Origin: Ensifer canadensis
Lineage (GTDB): Bacteria > Pseudomonadota > Alphaproteobacteria > Rhizobiales > Rhizobiaceae
Length of the DNA stretch: 64,000 nucleotides
Direction: 5' to 3'
NCBI RefSeq assembly: GCF_017488845.2
Contig: NZ_CP083371.1
Span: 806,001 to 870,000, forward strand
The notes below the pieces were generated by a model that saw only the letters and a program-made list of their open reading frames with translations, was not told the DNA's origin and ran no database searches. The position numbers and the translations under genes are program-made. How positions within the stretch are numbered: the stretch's first letter is position 1; each line of letters starts with the position of its first letter. This document shows positions 63,365 through 64,000 of this stretch, piece after piece.

Positions 63365-64000
63365 CCAGCCCCCGGCGCTTTGTCGTGACTGGGCTGACTG
63401 GGCAAGTGGTTCAGTCGCTCGTAGCGCGCAGTTCTCAGTGTGAGGATGTCGAGATTGTCGCAATCGGGCGTCCGAACTTTGATTTGGCGAATGCCGATAC
63501 TATAACGCAGTCAATCGAAGCGGCGCGGCCCGAGCTGATTGTGTCAGCCGCTGCCTATACGGCTGTCGACCAGGCCGAAAGCAACGAAGGCGATGCCTTC
63601 GCCGTCAATGCTCAGGGCCTGCCGCGCTTGCCCGGATCGCAAAAACGCTTGACGTTCCGATTATTCATCTGTCTACCGATTATGTGTTCGACGGCACCAA
63701 AGCTGCGCCATATGTCGAGAGCGACCCTGTGGCTCCGTTGGGAGTTTATGGGACAAGCAAGTTGTTGGGCGAGCAACTGGTGGCGTCTACACACGAGAAC
63801 CACGCAATTCTCCGTACCGCTTGGGTCTACAGCCCATTCGGCAGAAATTTTGTGCGGACCATTCTTCGTGCGGCCGAGACACGGACCGAATTGGGCGTTG
63901 TTGACGATCAGGTCGGCAATCCGACCTCGGCGCTCGACATTGCGGACGCAATCTTGACTGTTGGACGAAACCTTCTGGGTTCGAACGATCTTGCCATGCG
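63361..64000 (+). pseudogene. rmlD: dTDP-4-dehydrorhamnose reductase, frameshifted and cut by the window end
   Basis: Begins at 63361 with FVVTGLTGQVVQSLV and continues to AAAYTAVDQAESNEGDAFAV, NAQG. Near 63616 the frame changes: ALARIAKTLDVPIIHLSTDY, VFDGTKAA, VAPLGVYGTSKLLGEQLVAS and VVDDQVGNPT continue in another frame to the end of the window. One missing base explains it. The frame as read gives a 198-residue product without catalytic Tyr-Lys, so rmlD is either a pseudogene or carries a base error. Confidence 0.8.

Noticed and set aside
1..64000. CRISPR arrays
   Set aside because: No regularly spaced series of ~25-40 base direct repeats with unique spacers was seen; the 23-base repeats at 44351 are contiguous and fit an IS end.
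1..64000. complete tRNA or rRNA genes
   Set aside because: By eye only the 3' half of a tRNA-Lys at 43893 was found; no full cloverleaf or rRNA-like sequence was recognised, but a covariance scan would be more reliable.

Overview
This GC-rich window comes from an alphaproteobacterium of the Rhizobiaceae, most likely Sinorhizobium/Ensifer or Rhizobium. The pointers are a RopA-type porin, a MocE-family Rieske ferredoxin with its desaturase and reductase, rhizobial small conserved proteins, and structured elements resembling rhizobial anti-Shine-Dalgarno sRNAs. Dense catabolic and transport operons alternate with accessory stretches full of broken genes. Genus assignment is inference.

Left part, 1-20 kb. 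A minus-strand operon (6939 to 499) encodes nucleotide-amino-sugar synthesis and transfer: Gfo/Idh oxidoreductase, epimerase, two DegT aminotransferases, a hexapeptide acyltransferase and a glycosyltransferase, mostly with 1-4 base overlaps. Then come a second hexapeptide protein, a frameshifted GNAT gene, an amino-acid binding protein, a glyoxalase, an EamA transporter, a DUF475/TerC membrane protein, a tyrosine recombinase, the porin, a 55-aa protein bracketed by two similar RNA-like elements, and a complete tctCBA operon.

Middle, 19.8-48 kb. This is a patchwork of intact operons and decayed islets. Intact units include a LysR regulator with a quinone reductase, a binding protein with a TctD/TctE-like two-component system, nudK, a universal stress protein, an ArdC-type antirestriction protein, a sugar (inositol or rhizopine type) ABC transporter with an IolI-like isomerase, a KpsC-like gene and a LacI regulator. 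The islets hold toxin-antitoxin genes, phage remnants, a tRNA-Lys 3' fragment and an IS21-like end.

Right part, 48-64 kb. Divergent from lacI is a MocD/E/F-like oxygenase system with a PanB-like protein and a sterol-desaturase-type protein. Then come a sulfate transport operon (sbp-cysTWA), another toxin-antitoxin islet, a two-part GT2 glycosyltransferase, and rmlC-rmlB-rmlD, where rmlD is frameshifted and runs off the window.

The most unusual pattern: four unrelated genes (a periplasmic binding protein, the sugar permease, lacI and cysA) each have a displaced, diverged fragment of themselves lying downstream in the same orientation. In three cases it is the 3' end. The DNA between intact gene and fragment always carries toxin-antitoxin-like, HTH or phage-derived genes. 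This suggests repeated insertion of small elements at gene 3' ends with replacement or duplication of those ends.
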